From Lachnospiraceae bacterium (GTDB lineage Bacteria; Bacillota; Clostridia; Lachnospirales; Lachnospiraceae), in assembly GCA_021771755.1 (NCBI GenBank), contig JAETOL010000003.1:1-64000 (forward strand): a stretch of 64,000 nucleotides of DNA, read 5' to 3'. The position numbers were made by a program, and so were the translations under genes. The notes under the pieces are model-generated. The model was not told where the DNA came from, did no database searches, and saw only the letters and a list, made by a program, of their open reading frames with translations. Below, one piece after another: positions 22,504-31,420 of the stretch; position 1 is the stretch's first letter, and each line of letters opens with the position of its first letter.

Positions 22504-24314
22504 AACTGATTGCTGGTGTTGACATAGGAAATTCCACAACTGAAGTATGTATCGGCAGCGTGGGAGAGGATGGAAGCTTTCATTTCCTCTCCTCCGCTTC
22601 CCGTATCACCACCGGAACTAAGGGAACACTTCCGAATGTTCACGGTATTAAAGCGGCTCTTATGGAGGCCATGGATCGAATCCGGCAGCCTTTGGAAGCC
22701 CTTGATTTAGTGCGCTTAAATGAGGCTGCACCTGTAATCGGTGATACGGCAATGGAGACCATTACGGAAACCATTATCACGGAATCTTCCATGATCGGCC
22801 ATAATCCTTCTACTCCGGCAGGAGCAGGAGAGGCTGCAGGTTATCTGATTCATCTGGAAAATATCTGGAAAGGAAAACCAGGCGTGCCCTACATAGCAGT
22901 GGCGGCAAATAAGTTTTCCTATGAAGAAGTGGCAGCCAGGCTGAACCAGCATATTCCGGAATTGGATATCCGGGGACTGATCCTCCAGGCAGATGAGGCT
23001 GTTCTGGTGGAAAATCGCCTGAACAGGCAGATTCCGATCATTGATGAAGTACGGCATATAGAAAGGGTACCGGAGGAAAAGCTGGCAGCGATCGAGGTTG
23101 CTCTTCCGGGAACAGGGATCCGTATGCTGAGCAATCCTTATGGGATTGCTACTCTTCTGGGACTGGATGCAGAGGAGACAAAGGCAGTTACCCCTATTGC
23201 CAAAAGTCTGATCGGAAAAAGAAGTGCGGTAGTGATCCGCACACCAAATGGAAATATCAGAGAAAACGTTCTTCCTGCAGGTGAGATCAATTTTCACGGC
23301 ACGCAGGAAATCCGTGTGAATATCGATACTGGAGCAGATACGATCATGGACAGCCTCCAAAAAGCAGGCGAGATCAGGGATATTGACGGACAGCAGGACA
23401 CCAATGTGGGAAATATGCTGAACCGTATCAAAAAAAGCATGACGGATGTAGCAGCGGAAGCAGACCATGAAGCAAGGATCACAGATATCCTGGCAGTGGA
23501 TACCATGGCTCCGGTAGAAATTTCAGGTTCACTGGCAGGTGAGACCTGTATGGAAAAAGCAGTGGGGATCGCTGCAATGGTAAAAACAAAGCATCTTCCT
23601 ATGCAGAAGATCGCAGAAAGACTGGAGCAGGAGCTTCATATAAAAGCAGTGGTAGCCGGTGTGGAAGCGGTAATGGCAGCCTTAGGTTCCCTGACGACAC
23701 CGGGAACAAGACTTCCTCTTGCCATCCTTGATATGGGAGGCGGATCTACAGATGCTGCAGTGCTGGAAGCAGACGGCGGTGTCCGCACGACACATCAGGC
23801 AGGAGCGGGAGAGCTTGTGACCATGCTGATCCAGACGGAGCTTGGACTGGGCAGCCGTACTACGGCAGAACAGATCAAGAAATATCCGATGGGAAAGGTA
23901 GAAAGCCTTTTTCATATGAGACTGGAAAATGGTTCCATGCAGTTTTTTGAAGAATCCATAGATCCCAGATATTATGGACATGTGGTACTTCTTGCACCAG
24001 GCGAAATGCTGAAGGTGGAGGAAGATATCCCAATGGAAAAGATCCTGGAGGTGCGAAGGGAAGCCAAGCGTAAGGTGTTTGTGCGAAATGCCATCCGCGC
24101 TCTGGAAAAAGTGGCTCCGGATCATGATTTAAGAAAGATACCAAACGTGGTGCTGGTGGGAGGTTCGGCAGAGGATTTTGAAATCCCGGAGATGCTGACA
24201 GAAGCTCTGGCAGAGTACCGGATCGTCTGTGGACGGGGAAATATCCGGGGAACCGAGGGCCCGAGAAATGCAGTTGCCACAGGTTTGTTAATGTCATATT
24301 TAAGCAGCAGATAA
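22500..24314 (+). CDS. pduG: Diol dehydratase reactivase large subunit
   Basis: The 604-residue chaperone-like ATPase, with its small partner PduH, exchanges inactivated cobalamin from the dehydratase. Actin/Hsp70-type nucleotide motifs are visible: GVDIGNSTTEVCIG at the start, DMGGGSTDAAVL near 410, and VLVGGSAEDFEIP near 555. The length is near that of Salmonella PduG (610). It begins with TTG, in a four-base overlap with the pduE stop, so translation is probably coupled. Its presence argues that the B12 dehydratase is functional. Confidence 0.95.
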   Translation: MKLIAGVDIGNSTTEVCIGSVGEDGSFHFLSSASRITTGTKGTLPNVHGIKAALMEAMDRIRQPLEALDLVRLNEAAPVIGDTAMETITETIITESSMIGHNPSTPAGAGEAAGYLIHLENIWKGKPGVPYIAVAANKFSYEEVAARLNQHIPELDIRGLILQADEAVLVENRLNRQIPIIDEVRHIERVPEEKLAAIEVALPGTGIRMLSNPYGIATLLGLDAEETKAVTPIAKSLIGKRSAVVIRTPNGNIRENVLPAGEINFHGTQEIRVNIDTGADTIMDSLQKAGEIRDIDGQQDTNVGNMLNRIKKSMTDVAAEADHEARITDILAVDTMAPVEISGSLAGETCMEKAVGIAAMVKTKHLPMQKIAERLEQELHIKAVVAGVEAVMAALGSLTTPGTRLPLAILDMGGGSTDAAVLEADGGVRTTHQAGAGELVTMLIQTELGLGSRTTAEQIKKYPMGKVESLFHMRLENGSMQFFEESIDPRYYGHVVLLAPGEMLKVEEDIPMEKILEVRREAKRKVFVRNAIRALEKVAPDHDLRKIPNVVLVGGSAEDFEIPEMLTEALAEYRIVCGRGNIRGTEGPRNAVATGLLMSYLSSR

Positions 24315-24324
24315 CGGAGGGAAC

Positions 24325-24684
24325 ATGATTGTAAATAAGCCAACTGTTATCATTTATACAAGAGATCCTGATGAGGATCTTCTTCGGGAGATCTGCGCAG
24401 GAATTGAGGAAGAGGGTGTCCTTTACGAAGTACATTCCGGAAAAGGAGACATGGATACACTTGCTTATGAAGCAGCCAAAGATTCCATGCTGGGTTCCGG
24501 GATCGGAATGGAGGGCAGGAGGATCGCCATGCAGATGGCAAGACTTCCAAAAGGAAAAAATGTATTTGAATTGAATGATCCCCGTTTCTGGCAGTGCAGG
24601 AATCTGGGGAGCAACAGTGCGAGAGCGGTAAAGAAAATGCCGTTTAAACCGATTTATACAGAAAATGGGGAGATGTCGTTATGA
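24325..24684 (+). CDS. pduH: Diol dehydratase reactivase small subunit
   Basis: This 119-residue protein is the small subunit of the reactivase. Family features include GIEEEGVLYEVH, the SMLGSGIGMEGRRIAMQMARLP block and FELNDPRFWQCRNLGSNSARAVKKMPF. It follows pduG by 10 bases, with ACGGAGGGAA ahead of the ATG, and overlaps pduO by four bases (ATGA). No unusual features were seen. Confidence 0.94.
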   Translation: MIVNKPTVIIYTRDPDEDLLREICAGIEEEGVLYEVHSGKGDMDTLAYEAAKDSMLGSGIGMEGRRIAMQMARLPKGKNVFELNDPRFWQCRNLGSNSARAVKKMPFKPIYTENGEMSL

Positions 24685-25724
24685 GCATTTATACAAAAGG
24701 CGGTGACAGAGGCACGACCAGTCTGGTCCGCACAAAAAATGTTTCCAAGTCAGACGACCGTATTCAGCTGGTAGGAACTATTGACGAGCTGACAAGCCAT
24801 CTGGGACTGGTAAAAACAATGATCGAAGATGAAGAAAACATCCGTATGCTGGAAAACATCCAGCGTATTCTGATCACGGTCATGGCAGGTGTGGCAGATC
24901 CTTATAACAAAGAATATAAGCTTGATGAACATGCAGCGGAATTTCTGGAACAGGAGATCGACCGTATGGAAGGGCTTTTCCATAGACCGAAGGAATTTAT
25001 CCTTCCCGGCCAGTGCCGGCTTTCCGCAGAATTGGATATTGCCCGTACAGTCTCAAGGAGAGCAGAACGCGCCCTTGCAGCAGTCAGTGTGAAATTTGGT
25101 GCAGATAACGGTGCAAAGATCTTTATGAACCGTCTGGCAGATTATCTGTATGTACTTGCAAGATATACGGACGCAAAGATGGAAAAGAAGGTGGATAATA
25201 CAGCTTCAGAAGCTGTTAATGGTGGAAAAGAGGAAAAATCCATGGAACAGAATCAGAATCCTGCAGCCAGTGAGGCTGTCATTCAGGAAGTATTAAAAAG
25301 AATGGGCGTACAGGGCAGGATTACTCTGGACAGTGCCAAGCGCCTGATCGAAAAGATTGAAGAAGAGGCCAGGCGCAGAGGAAAAAAGGCAGTGATCGCC
25401 ATCTGCGGACCGGAAGGAAACCCGGTCGCAGTCCATGTGATGGATGGAGCTTTTCTGGTCAGCTTTGATGTGGCTACAAAAAAAGCATATACTTCCGTGG
25501 CAGTAAAAATGTCTACCATGGAATTGTCGAAGCTTGCACAGCCGGGAGGTACCTTCTACGGTGTGGATAAAATGGACAATGGAAAGATTGTGATCTTTGC
25601 AGGAGGAGTACCTCTTAAAGTTGGTGATACTATCATCGGCGGACTGGGAATCAGTGGAGGAACAGGAGAAGAGGATCACAGCCTGGCAGAGTATGGACTG
25701 TCTGTTTTGAATGAAGTATTATAG
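24681..25724 (+). CDS. pduO: Cobalamin adenosyltransferase PduO, two-domain
   Basis: The 347-residue protein joins an ATP:cob(I)alamin adenosyltransferase (about 1-170; TKGGDRGTTSLV ATP loop, DELTSHLG, and LPGQCRLSAELDIARTVSRRAERA) through a Glu/Asn/Gln-rich linker to a GlcG/HbpS-like C-terminal domain (about 205-347; AIEKIEEEARRRGK-like helix, then AVHVMDGAFLVS and GGVPLKVGDTIIGGLGISGG). It makes the adenosylcobalamin cofactor of PduCDE, probably from cobalamin reduced by PduS. The C-terminal domain binds haem in some relatives; its function here is unproven. It is the last gene of the operon, with a terminator 11 bases downstream. Confidence 0.94.
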   Translation: MSIYTKGGDRGTTSLVRTKNVSKSDDRIQLVGTIDELTSHLGLVKTMIEDEENIRMLENIQRILITVMAGVADPYNKEYKLDEHAAEFLEQEIDRMEGLFHRPKEFILPGQCRLSAELDIARTVSRRAERALAAVSVKFGADNGAKIFMNRLADYLYVLARYTDAKMEKKVDNTASEAVNGGKEEKSMEQNQNPAASEAVIQEVLKRMGVQGRITLDSAKRLIEKIEEEARRRGKKAVIAICGPEGNPVAVHVMDGAFLVSFDVATKKAYTSVAVKMSTMELSKLAQPGGTFYGVDKMDNGKIVIFAGGVPLKVGDTIIGGLGISGGTGEEDHSLAEYGLSVLNEVL

Positions 25725-25735
25725 ATGAAGAAAAC

Positions 25736-25767
25736 AAAAATCAGGTGATGCTTGCACCTGATTTTTG
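25736..25767 (+). terminator. Terminator of the microcompartment operon
   Basis: AAAAATCAGGTG (25736-25747) pairs perfectly with CACCTGATTTTT (25755-25766) around a seven-base loop. The A and T runs make it effective in either direction. Confidence 0.93.
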
Positions 25768-25806
25768 TTTTTTATACAGGGAAAAGCAGGTGAAGGAGGA
25801 AATAAA

Positions 25807-26044
25807 ATGATTAAAAGAAAAAACAGCAGAAATCGTATGTGCAGCTGTGATGCTTGCGATGGCAGTACCATTTACCGTATGGGCACAGGAAGAAGAATTT
25901 TCCAGTTTCCGAAATGAAGAAGAGGAAGGTGCGGGGGCAGAAGAATCTGCAATTGACGCGGAGCTGGCAGAGCAGGAGTCCAGAGAAGCAGAGCATGTTT
26001 TGCAAAGCGAATTATTGATTGAGTTAAAAAATCAAATTTTATAA
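25807..26044 (+). pseudogene. Small secreted acidic protein, frameshifted at an A6 run
   Basis: A strong ribosome site (AAGGAGGAAATAAA) precedes the ATG at 25807, but that frame soon reads nonsense and stops near 25915. Removing one A from the run at about 25818-25823 gives a textbook signal peptide, MIKRKTAEIVCAAVMLAMAV with cleavage after VWA, then a Glu-rich mature part of about 50 residues ending at 26044. The gene thus appears broken, switchable by slippage, or misread. The following secreted-protein gene (26218) has a similar layout (signal peptide, then QAQEE and an acidic stretch), so this may be a decayed relative. Confidence 0.7.
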
Positions 26045-26217
26045 GTTGATTACTTTATAATCAGTGCTTCGGCATGCCATATTGTGAAACGGTCAATAAG
26101 AGCAGCCACTTCCTCCACAGACAGAAATTCACAGTGCAATTTACGGCAGAAATTTCTTGTAAAAATTTACCGGGGGGTATAATGAAACCATAAAAATTTT
26201 ATGGAGGAAGGATGCCT

Positions 26218-26835
26218 ATGAAAAAGCGTTTGTTATGTATGCTGTGCGCAGGGTTACTTGTAACTGGAGCAGTGCCATGTCAGGCACAGGAAGAGAAGGC
26301 GGGAACAGAAACAAAAGCAGAAAGTGAAGCAGTTTCCCAGGACGTGGAAGCCAGGTATGGCATAACAGAGGAACAGCTTCAGATTTTTGAGGACAATGTG
26401 AAGGAAGCGGTGACGAAGGAATATCTGGAACCAAATGGTATCGATCCGGCTACTTTTGTACTGCCGGAGTTGTATGCATCATCCGGACAGGAGATAAGTT
26501 CATTTTGGGGTATGCTCATGGATCCATGGTTGTTCTCATTTAATATGAACTTGATGGGTGCGTATTATGTGCCGGAGATCACTTCTATATGGGGGAACGG
26601 TGAGGGTGAGACGCCTGAGCCTGAGCCGGCTGAAGTAGAAGGCGTTGCCGATGCATACAATCTGATAGATATCCTGTACGTAGAATTTGTAAACTGGTAT
26701 CGTGAGGTTGTGTGTGCGGATGAGGTTGTGACAGAACCATGGGAGTTAATTATTGGAGCTGGAGAAGGGGTAACAGATAAGGAGCTTTTGAGTAATTTTG
26801 TTAACTTCTATATCGAAAATATTTCATTTCAATAG
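26218..26835 (+). CDS. Secreted protein of unknown function
   Basis: The 205-residue protein has a signal peptide (MKKRLLCMLCAGLLVTGAVP, cleavage near CQAQ) and an acidic mature part containing YGITEEQLQIFEDNVKEAVTKEYLEP and two tryptophan-rich segments. A short PEPEPAE linker lies near residue 140. I recognise no family. I prefer the ATG at 26218; an ATG six bases earlier also follows GGAGGAAGG but leaves too little spacing. A TATAAT lies at 26178-26183. The 170 bases before the gene otherwise hold only a possible decayed reading frame on the other strand. Confidence 0.75.
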   Translation: MKKRLLCMLCAGLLVTGAVPCQAQEEKAGTETKAESEAVSQDVEARYGITEEQLQIFEDNVKEAVTKEYLEPNGIDPATFVLPELYASSGQEISSFWGMLMDPWLFSFNMNLMGAYYVPEITSIWGNGEGETPEPEPAEVEGVADAYNLIDILYVEFVNWYREVVCADEVVTEPWELIIGAGEGVTDKELLSNFVNFYIENISFQ

Positions 26836-26874
26836 AAGATGGGGAGCAGAAGGGAGCTGATATGCTCCCTTTTT

Positions 26875-27723
26875 TCAGATCCTCTTATATTTCCCGGGGG
26901 TGATTCCCTTATATTTTTTAAAGGTCCGGATAAAGTAGCTGAGATCGTTAAAGCCATTGCGGTAGGCGATCTCTGTGATGGAATCATCGGTAGTGGACAG
27001 TTCATAGCAGGCCTGTTCGATACGCTGATGATTCAGATAATCCATGGGAGTCTGATGGGTCATCTCCGAGAAAAATCTGCAGAAATATTTAGGGGACATG
27101 GACACAGACTCAGACAACTGCTGCAGTGTCAGTGGTGAGGCATAGTTGTGTTCGATAAATTCCAGCACCTGCTTCAGCTGCAGAATTCTTTTGTAATCTC
27201 TCCGGGCCTTGCGGACACCTTTCAGATAGTAATGTTTACTAAAAACAATGCCAAAAAAGTGGTAAAATTGTCCAATCACAGTCAGTTCGTAGCCTTCCGG
27301 TTTCTGCCAGACTGCATCGAAAATACTGTTTACAGTATCCTGGATCTCCCTGTGCTCTCTGGTAAAATGATGGTAGACCAGAATCTCCTGATGGATGATC
27401 TTCTGCATATATCCCGCACAGACCGAATTATGCTTTAAAAATGTATTTCCGTCAAATACAAGACACTGATAGACACAATCCTGAGGCATTCCGCTGTGAA
27501 GAATCCCACTATGTACAAAAATGATATCTCCTGCTCTGGCTGTGAAACTTTTTTCGTCTAAAGTGACGGTAAGAGAGCCCTCCAGAATCCTCATAAGTTC
27601 ATACTCTACATGCCAGTGGTAAGACATAACATACCGGGGATGGGTGGGATCAATATGATGGAATTCAAAAGGAAATTCATAAGTTCCTCTTTTTCGGTTT
27701 TCATTTCGATCAAGATCATGCAA
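26875..27723 (-). CDS. AraC-family regulator with cupin sensor
   Basis: This 282-residue regulator has an N-terminal cupin-like sugar-sensing domain (SYHWHVEYELMRILEG, VHSGILHSG) and a C-terminal double helix-turn-helix (PLTLQQLSESVSMSPKYFCRFFSEM and SITEIAYRNGFNDLSYFIRTFKKYKGITPGKYK). It is divergent from fucI across a 195-base A/T-rich gap, so activation of fucI in response to L-fucose or a product is the simplest reading. The cupin histidines suggest direct ligand binding. It belongs to the same layout as RhaS/RhaR-like activators. Confidence 0.9.
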   Translation of the reverse strand: MHDLDRNENRKRGTYEFPFEFHHIDPTHPRYVMSYHWHVEYELMRILEGSLTVTLDEKSFTARAGDIIFVHSGILHSGMPQDCVYQCLVFDGNTFLKHNSVCAGYMQKIIHQEILVYHHFTREHREIQDTVNSIFDAVWQKPEGYELTVIGQFYHFFGIVFSKHYYLKGVRKARRDYKRILQLKQVLEFIEHNYASPLTLQQLSESVSMSPKYFCRFFSEMTHQTPMDYLNHQRIEQACYELSTTDDSITEIAYRNGFNDLSYFIRTFKKYKGITPGKYKRI

Positions 27724-27797
27724 AGCGGCGCCCCCCTTTTACTAAATTTATAGAATTTTTATAGATAATACTGAAAAAGTGAATATTATACTATTTT

Positions 27798-27842
27798 TTG
27801 CCATTATATCACAAGTATTTACCATATTGCAATTGTTATAAT
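27798..27842 (+). promoter_or_regulatory. Probable fucI promoter, activator-dependent
   Basis: A TATAAT stands at 27837-27842, 75 bases before the fucI start, with no good -35 box at 16-18 bases. A weak -35 is what an AraC-type activator usually compensates for, and such a gene lies divergently. Confidence 0.5.
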
Positions 27843-27917
27843 AGAATCATGAGCGGCGAGGGCAGGAAGTGCCTGAGCAGACAAACAAATATGATAAAAA
27901 TGGAGGTATTTGTTATT

Positions 27918-29714
27918 ATGGCAAAGAGCAGATTAATCGGAAGCTACCCAGTAATCGGTATCAGACCTACGATCGATGGCCGTAGAGGAGCACTTGATGT
28001 AAGAGGATCTCTGGAAGAACAGACCATGAACATGGCTAAGTCTGCAGCTAAATTATTAGAAGAAAACTTAAGATATTCCAACGGTGAGCCGGTTAAGGTT
28101 GTTATTGCTGACACAACAATCGGACGTGTTGGTGAGTCTGCAGCATGTGCAGATAAATTCAGAAAAGAAGGCGTTGATATTACTCTTACAGTAACACCTT
28201 GCTGGTGCTACGGCTCTGAGACAATGGATATGGATCCTCAGACAATCAAAGCTGTATGGGGCTTCAATGCAACTGAGAGACCTGGTGCAGTTTATCTTGC
28301 ATCCGTTCTGGCTACACATGCACAGAAAGGACTTCCGGCATTTGGTATCTACGGACATGAAGTTCAGGATGCTGATGACACAACAATTCCGGAAGACGTT
28401 AAGGAAAAAATCCTCAGATTCGGTCGTGCAGCAGTTGCAGCAGCTTCCATGAGAGGCAAATCCTGGCTGCAGATCGGTTCCATTTGTATGGGTATCGGCG
28501 GATCTATCGTAGATTCCGACTTTATCGAGTCCTATCTTGGAATGCGTGTAGAATCTGTTGACGAGGTAGAGATCATCCGTCGTATGACAGAGGGCATCTA
28601 TGATCACGAAGAGTTCGAAAAAGCTCTTGCATGGGCTAAGAAGACCTGCACAATCGGCTTTGACAAGAACCCGGAAGAACTTCAGATGTCAGAAGAGAAA
28701 AAAGAAGAGCAGTTTGAATTTGTTGTTAAGATGGCAGTTATCATCAAAGAGCTGATGAATGGCTGTGACAAACTTGATCCGAAATTCTCTGAGGAAGCAA
28801 TCGGTCACAATGCGATCGCCGCTGGTTTCCAGGGACAGAGACAGTGGACAGACTTCTATCCGAACGGCGACTTTGCAGAGGCAGTACTGAACACTTCCTT
28901 CGACTGGAATGGCGCAAGAGAGCCATACATCCTGGCTACAGAGAACGACGTACTCAATGGTCTTGGCATGCTGTTTATGAAACTCCTTACCAACCGTGCA
29001 CAGATGTTTGCAGATGTTCGTACATACTGGAGCCCGGATGCTGTTAAGAGAGTAACAGATTATGATCTTGAAGGCGTTGCAAAAGAGAATGGTGGAATCA
29101 TCCATCTGATCAACTCCGGCGCTTGCTGCCTTGATGCAAACGGCGGTGCAAAAGACGAAAACGGCAATGCTGTTATGAAAGAATGGTGGAATGTTACAGA
29201 AGAAGATCAGAAAGCGATCATGGAGGCAACTACATGGAACGCAGCTGACAACGGATACTTCCGTGGCGGCGGATTCTCTTCCAGATTTGAGACAAAAGAC
29301 CAGATGCCTGCAACTATGATCCGTCTGAACCTTGTAAAAGGCCTTGGACCGGTTCTTCAGATCGCAGAGGGCTGGACGGTAGCTCTTCCGGAAGAAGTAT
29401 CTGATACTCTTTGGAAACGTACAGACTACACATGGCCATGTACATGGTTTGCTCCAAGATGCGATGGTAAAGAAGGCGCATTCAAGGATGCTTACAGCGT
29501 AATGAACAACTGGGGTGCCAACCACGGTGCAATCTCCTACGGACACATTGGTGCAGACCTGATCACAATGTGCTCTATGCTGAGAATTCCGGTTTGCATG
29601 CACAACGTTCCGGAAGAGAAGATCTTCCGTCCGGCAGCATGGAATGCATTCGGAATGGACAAAGAGGGCGCTGATTTCCGTGCTTGCAAGAACTACGGAC
29701 CTCTTTACAAATAA
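27918..29714 (+). CDS. fucI: L-fucose isomerase
   Basis: The 598-residue enzyme isomerises L-fucose to L-fuculose and matches E. coli FucI in length and throughout, for example [20 protein letters not shown] near the N-terminus, [50 protein letters not shown] and the C-terminal [19 protein letters not shown]. Manganese-site Glu, Asp and His should lie in the middle and last of these regions. I start at the ATG at 27918, where the family begins ([14 protein letters not shown]); ATGGAGG is 11 bases upstream. Fuculose then needs a kinase, for which the RhaB-like protein encoded at 53296 is the only candidate in the window, before FucA. Confidence 0.96.
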   Translation: MAKSRLIGSYPVIGIRPTIDGRRGALDVRGSLEEQTMNMAKSAAKLLEENLRYSNGEPVKVVIADTTIGRVGESAACADKFRKEGVDITLTVTPCWCYGSETMDMDPQTIKAVWGFNATERPGAVYLASVLATHAQKGLPAFGIYGHEVQDADDTTIPEDVKEKILRFGRAAVAAASMRGKSWLQIGSICMGIGGSIVDSDFIESYLGMRVESVDEVEIIRRMTEGIYDHEEFEKALAWAKKTCTIGFDKNPEELQMSEEKKEEQFEFVVKMAVIIKELMNGCDKLDPKFSEEAIGHNAIAAGFQGQRQWTDFYPNGDFAEAVLNTSFDWNGAREPYILATENDVLNGLGMLFMKLLTNRAQMFADVRTYWSPDAVKRVTDYDLEGVAKENGGIIHLINSGACCLDANGGAKDENGNAVMKEWWNVTEEDQKAIMEATTWNAADNGYFRGGGFSSRFETKDQMPATMIRLNLVKGLGPVLQIAEGWTVALPEEVSDTLWKRTDYTWPCTWFAPRCDGKEGAFKDAYSVMNNWGANHGAISYGHIGADLITMCSMLRIPVCMHNVPEEKIFRPAAWNAFGMDKEGADFRACKNYGPLYK

Positions 29715-29764
29715 TTATTATATGGGTTGTTGTAAAATGCCATGATAGATGGGGCTGTTGCAAA

Positions 29765-29803
29765 GGCAGATGAATGATCTGCCGGAGCAATGGCTCCTTC
29801 TTT
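29765..29803 (+). terminator. Probable terminator after fucI
   Basis: Two hairpins stand side by side: GGCAGAT (29765-29771) with ATCTGCC (29777-29783), and GGAGC (29784-29788) with GCTCC (29793-29797), followed by TTCTTT. The T run is imperfect, so termination may be partial and let the next gene be read. Confidence 0.55.
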
Positions 29804-29823
29804 ATCTGTGAAAGGGGGATCTT

Positions 29824-30723
29824 GTGAAAGAATGTAACTTGTGCCCGCGAAAATGCGGTGCGGATCGGAAAAATGGAAAAGCCGGAATCTGCGGAGTATC
29901 CGGAAAAAACATACTGGCAGCCCGGGCAGCGCTTCATTTCTGGGAAGAACCCTGTATTTCCGGGCAAAGAGGATCCGGGACTGTGTTTTTTTCCGGCTGT
30001 CCGCTTCGTTGTGTATACTGCCAGAACTATCGGATTGCCAATACAGAGGTGGGAATGGAGATCAGTGAAAAACGTCTGGGAGAAATTTTTCTGGAACTGC
30101 AGGAAAAAGGCGCTCATAATATCAATCTGGTCACCCCCACACATTATACTCCGGAGATTGTCCGGGCAGTCACAAAAGCAAAGGAGCAGGGACTGAGACT
30201 TCCGATTGTCTATAACTGCAGTGGCTACGAAAAAGTGGAAACTCTGAAAATGCTGAGAGGGATCGTGGATATTTATCTTACGGATTTTAAATATATGGAA
30301 AGAGAACCGGCAGCCCGTTATTCAAAGGCGCCTGATTATCCGGAAATCGTCCGGGCAGCATTGGAAGAAATGGTGGATCAGACAGGAGAGGCAGAATTTG
30401 ACGAAGAAGGAATGATGAAGTCCGGTGTGATCGTAAGACATCTATTACTGCCCGGCCATGTAAAAAATGCCCGGGCAGTGGTGAAGTATGTTTATGAAAC
30501 TTATGGAGATCGGGTATATTTCAGTCTTATGAATCAGTATACCCCTCTTCCGCAGGTGAAGAAAGATTTTCCGGAACTGGATCGAAAAGTAACCCGCAGA
30601 GAATATCAGAGGCTTGTCTCCTATGCACTTGAGCTGGGTGTGGAAAATGCTTTTATCCAGGAAGGAAAAACTGCAGAAGAAAGTTTTATCCCCATGTTTG
30701 ATTACGAAGGAGTCAGGAATTAA
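29824..30723 (+). CDS. PflX-like radical SAM protein
   Basis: The 299-residue protein resembles PflX/COG1313, a homologue of pyruvate formate-lyase activase without a known substrate. It has an N-terminal cysteine cluster (CNLCPRKCGADRKNGKAGIC) and the radical SAM motif CPLRCVYCQNYRIAN (CX3CX2C). It is a second activase-like protein in a window with a glycyl-radical dehydratase, but that enzyme already has its own adjacent activase. The start is GTG at 29824 after GAAAGGGGG. The stop overlaps the convergent FMN reductase gene by 11 bases. Its location directly behind fucI may be chance. Confidence 0.85.
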   Translation: MKECNLCPRKCGADRKNGKAGICGVSGKNILAARAALHFWEEPCISGQRGSGTVFFSGCPLRCVYCQNYRIANTEVGMEISEKRLGEIFLELQEKGAHNINLVTPTHYTPEIVRAVTKAKEQGLRLPIVYNCSGYEKVETLKMLRGIVDIYLTDFKYMEREPAARYSKAPDYPEIVRAALEEMVDQTGEAEFDEEGMMKSGVIVRHLLLPGHVKNARAVVKYVYETYGDRVYFSLMNQYTPLPQVKKDFPELDRKVTRREYQRLVSYALELGVENAFIQEGKTAEESFIPMFDYEGVRN

Positions 30724-31261
30724 AAAAGTCACAAAGCTCTTCCAGCTTTTGCAGCATTTCAGGGTCCTCGGCTACGACAGAATCATCTGTTCCATGATAA
30801 GAAATCAGAGGAAAAAGATTTGTGGCGTGGATATCGCGAAGAAGAATCTGTGCAGTGTCGAACGCTTTTTCCATGCTGCCTTTTCCTCCTCCAACCAGAA
30901 GTACGCCCGCTTTTTTTTCTTTTGTTATGGGCATATCCTTTCGGAAAAATTTTGCGCAGAAGTAGGTCTGCAGGCGGCTTCCCAGATCCAGAAGCTTTCC
31001 GGTCAGCTCTGAAAAATAAATGGGTGAGGCAATGAGAACATTATCACATTCTTCAATGTAGGAGTAGATCTCCTGCATTTCATCTTTGACGCAGCAGCCG
31101 GGATTTTTCCAACAATAGCGGCAGTCTACGCAAGGAGCAACATTGCAGTAATAAGCATCTACCATTTTGACCTCTCCCCGGAGGTTTTTCTTTAAAATTT
31201 TTAAAAGACTTACGGTATCTCCGTTTTTCCGCGGAGAACCATTCAGGATCAGTGTTTTCAA
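30713..31261 (-). CDS. NAD(P)H-dependent FMN reductase/flavodoxin-like protein
   Basis: This 182-residue flavoprotein of the NADPH-dependent FMN reductase family begins KTLILNGSPRKNGDTVSLL, the FMN phosphate loop. It then shows a cysteine-rich stretch, CVDCRYCWKNPGCCVKDEM, seen in the iron-sulfur flavoprotein (Isf)-like branch, and ASPIYFSELTG. A [4Fe-4S] cluster is therefore possible. I choose the TTG at 31261, ten bases after AAAGGA, because the family starts at this strand; the frame stays open back to 31312. It is monocistronic and convergent with the PflX-like gene. The electron acceptor is unknown. Confidence 0.85.
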   Translation of the reverse strand: MKTLILNGSPRKNGDTVSLLKILKKNLRGEVKMVDAYYCNVAPCVDCRYCWKNPGCCVKDEMQEIYSYIEECDNVLIASPIYFSELTGKLLDLGSRLQTYFCAKFFRKDMPITKEKKAGVLLVGGGKGSMEKAFDTAQILLRDIHATNLFPLISYHGTDDSVVAEDPEMLQKLEELCDFFNS

Positions 31262-31420
31262 GACAAATCGTTTCCTTTCGTTATTTTTACTGCCATTATT
31301 ATAGCAATTCATAGGATGGTTTACAATGAAAAACAGGAAAGAAAAGGTCTGTTATGGAAAAGGTTCTTATGATAAAATATAAAAAACAAAACCTATATTG
31401 GAAAAGAGGATACGGAATAT

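Noticed and set aside
26050-26163. Minus-strand stretch reading like a protein end (SVEEVAALIDRFTIWHAEAL).
   Set aside because: It has no start codon and is cut by a stop upstream after about 38 codons. It may be a gene relic, but I cannot name a family, so it is not annotated.
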